Source: a virus
Length of the DNA: 64,000 bases
Virus record (IMG/VR): IMGVR_UViG_3300050821_016057
Span: 35,862-99,861 of that record
Direction: 5' to 3' (one strand)
In this document: positions 63,129-64,000 of the stretch, in pieces
Numbering within the stretch: the stretch's first letter is position 1
How the letters are laid out: each line of letters begins with the position of its first letter
The notes under the pieces: model-generated
Told to the model about the DNA's origin: nothing
What the model saw: only the letters and a program-made list of their open reading frames with translations
The model's database searches: none
Position numbers and translations under genes: made by a program

Positions 63129-64000
63129 GGAAGCTGTTCCTGCTGCTGACGACGCTGCTGGTGGTCGGGTGCCACCGGGCGGCCCCCGAGGTCCTGTCGC
63201 GGGCCGGATCGCCCGCCGTGCTGGCGGCCGGGTTCCCGGCGAGCGTGCCGCTGTCGAGCCTCCAGCAGGGCGGCGCGTCCTCGGCCGACGTGCTGGCGTG
63301 GAACGGGTCCGCGTGGGCCCCGACGGCGGGCGGCACCTTCACGGCGGGCGGCGACCTCTCGGGCACCAGCTCGAGCCAGACGGTGGTCGCGCTCAAGGGC
63401 GGGGTGTGGGCGATCACGACGGGCGGGCCGGGGCTGATCGGCGCCTACCAAAGTGCTGGAGCGTTCGTCACACAGGGGATCCCCACTTCCGACCTGGCCA
63501 CTCAGACGTTCTCGGTCGCCGCGATGTCGGCCTATGCGGGCGCTACAGTCAACACGACGGGCGGTGAGCTCGACCTCTACGGAGGACCAGGGTCAACCAG
63601 CAACGGCACGAGTGGCGATGTTTCGCTCATCGTTAGCCCGCCGAGTGGAAGTGGTTCCGAGGCGTTTGTGACTGTTGATCGAACGAAAGGAACGCATCTT
63701 CTTTGGTTCGGCCCATACCCCTCTGGGGGTGGGTCTACGCTTGGCGCCATTTATTTCGCTGGGAACAACCCTGTCTCCACTCCGAATAACTACGGTTTCT
63801 TGGGCGGGGCCTCTTATTCAATCTTGAACGCGCCGGCTTCGGGGACCGCGTATATGGCGGTCGGAAATTCGTTACTAGTTGCACTGACCACTGCCTCATT
63901 TGCTGTCTCATCTGCGAACGTCACCAACCTGACCAGCACGGGCAACGGCATCTACACGGCCCAGCTCTCGGTCCAGACCACCACCGCGACGCCCAACAGC
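63125..64000 (+). CDS. Fibre-like protein with lipobox start, cut by window end
   Basis: ATG at 63125 (ATGA); open to base 64000, 292 residues seen. The first 16 residues form a lipoprotein signal ending VVGC. Then GGTFTAGGDLSGTSSSQTVVALKGG follows the tail-fibre pattern AGGDLSGT...V. From about 63440 the codons turn distinctly AT-richer, which suggests that the distal part was exchanged with another phage. Confidence 0.62.
   Translation, partial: MRKLFLLLTTLLVVGCHRAAPEVLSRAGSPAVLAAGFPASVPLSSLQQGGASSADVLAWNGSAWAPTAGGTFTAGGDLSGTSSSQTVVALKGGVWAITTGGPGLIGAYQSAGAFVTQGIPTSDLATQTFSVAAMSAYAGATVNTTGGELDLYGGPGSTSNGTSGDVSLIVSPPSGSGSEAFVTVDRTKGTHLLWFGPYPSGGGSTLGAIYFAGNNPVSTPNNYGFLGGASYSILNAPASGTAYMAVGNSLLVALTTASFAVSSANVTNLTSTGNGIYTAQLSVQTTTATPNS

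Noticed and set aside
1-64000. Integrase, excisionase or partition system indicating a prophage or plasmid
   Set aside because: No tyrosine or serine recombinase and no ParA ATPase found. The ParB-like proteins lack partition features, so lysogeny cannot be claimed from this window.

Overview
The window is a 64 kb piece of a large, very GC-rich tailed bacteriophage (Caudoviricetes) genome. Every gene I can support is on the + strand, packed head to tail with ATGA, GTGA or TTGA stop/start overlaps. The gene set is viral: a complete T4-style replication and recombination set, a terminase, a lysis cassette and tail-type proteins, with no rRNA or bacterial housekeeping genes. The host is not identified. 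Frequent GTG starts, many apparently leaderless genes with a TANNNT-like box 6-7 nt before ATG, and an ATPase with the architecture of the actinobacterial proteasome ATPase (ARC/Mpa) all suggest an actinobacterial or similar high-GC host; this is inference.

Layout. 1-5.8 kb: small genes, replicative helicase, HNH endonuclease, primase and two small helix-turn-helix proteins. 5.8-9.3 kb: a strong sigma70-like promoter with a structured leader, a DUF932 protein, a tRNA-like element and a sigma-factor-like protein. 9.3-19.7 kb: family B DNA polymerase, probable ssDNA-binding protein, RecA/UvsX-like recombinase, SbcD/SbcC-like (gp47/gp46) pair and a RuvC-like resolvase. 19.7-27.5 kb: cytosine methyltransferase with a ParB-like partner, then many small unknown genes, one of which resembles DUF5664 nucleotide diphosphohydrolases. 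27.5-35 kb: UvrD-like helicase, a Glu-rich small protein, the ARC/Mpa-like AAA ATPase, an XRE regulator, a ThyX-like thymidylate synthase and a Nudix hydrolase. 35.4-48.2 kb: probable small terminase, large terminase, winged-helix protein, adenine methyltransferase, an HslV/proteasome-beta-like Ntn hydrolase and many small genes. 48.2-50.6 kb: a second copy of the strong promoter, a Zn-binding protein, and a lower-GC patch ending in a transposase remnant. 50.6-64 kb: tail-spike or fibre-type proteins, a lysis cassette and repeat-rich structural proteins. No portal, head protease or clear major capsid protein is present, so the head module must lie outside the window.

Three genome-wide signals stand out. 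(1) An 18-bp perfect palindrome, CCCAAACCCGGGTTTGGG, occurs 16 times without a mismatch, about every 3-4 kb, mostly between genes but six times inside genes, where its 18 bp add six stop-free codons. (2) The box GCGGCATAAG (17 copies counting close variants, all on the + strand) lies before genes; in eight cases ATG follows the CATAAG hexamer after only 6-8 nt, the spacing of a -10 box to a transcription start, so these mRNAs would be leaderless. A sigma-factor-like protein in the same genome is a natural candidate to read it. (3) The phage carries both halves of a possible self-compartmentalising protease: a coiled-coil/double-OB/AAA ATPase and an N-terminal-threonine hydrolase.

How the genes fit together: helicase, primase, polymerase, SSB-like protein, recombinase, SbcCD and RuvC could run recombination-linked replication; ThyX, Nudix and the DUF5664-like protein adjust nucleotide pools; two DNA methyltransferases modify the DNA; the terminase packages it; a protease-like protein, lipoprotein, holin-like protein, glycoside-hydrolase-like protein and a later transglycosylase open the host. 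Repressor-like HTH proteins (4724, 4969, 32304, 39453) are candidates to bind the 18-bp palindrome.
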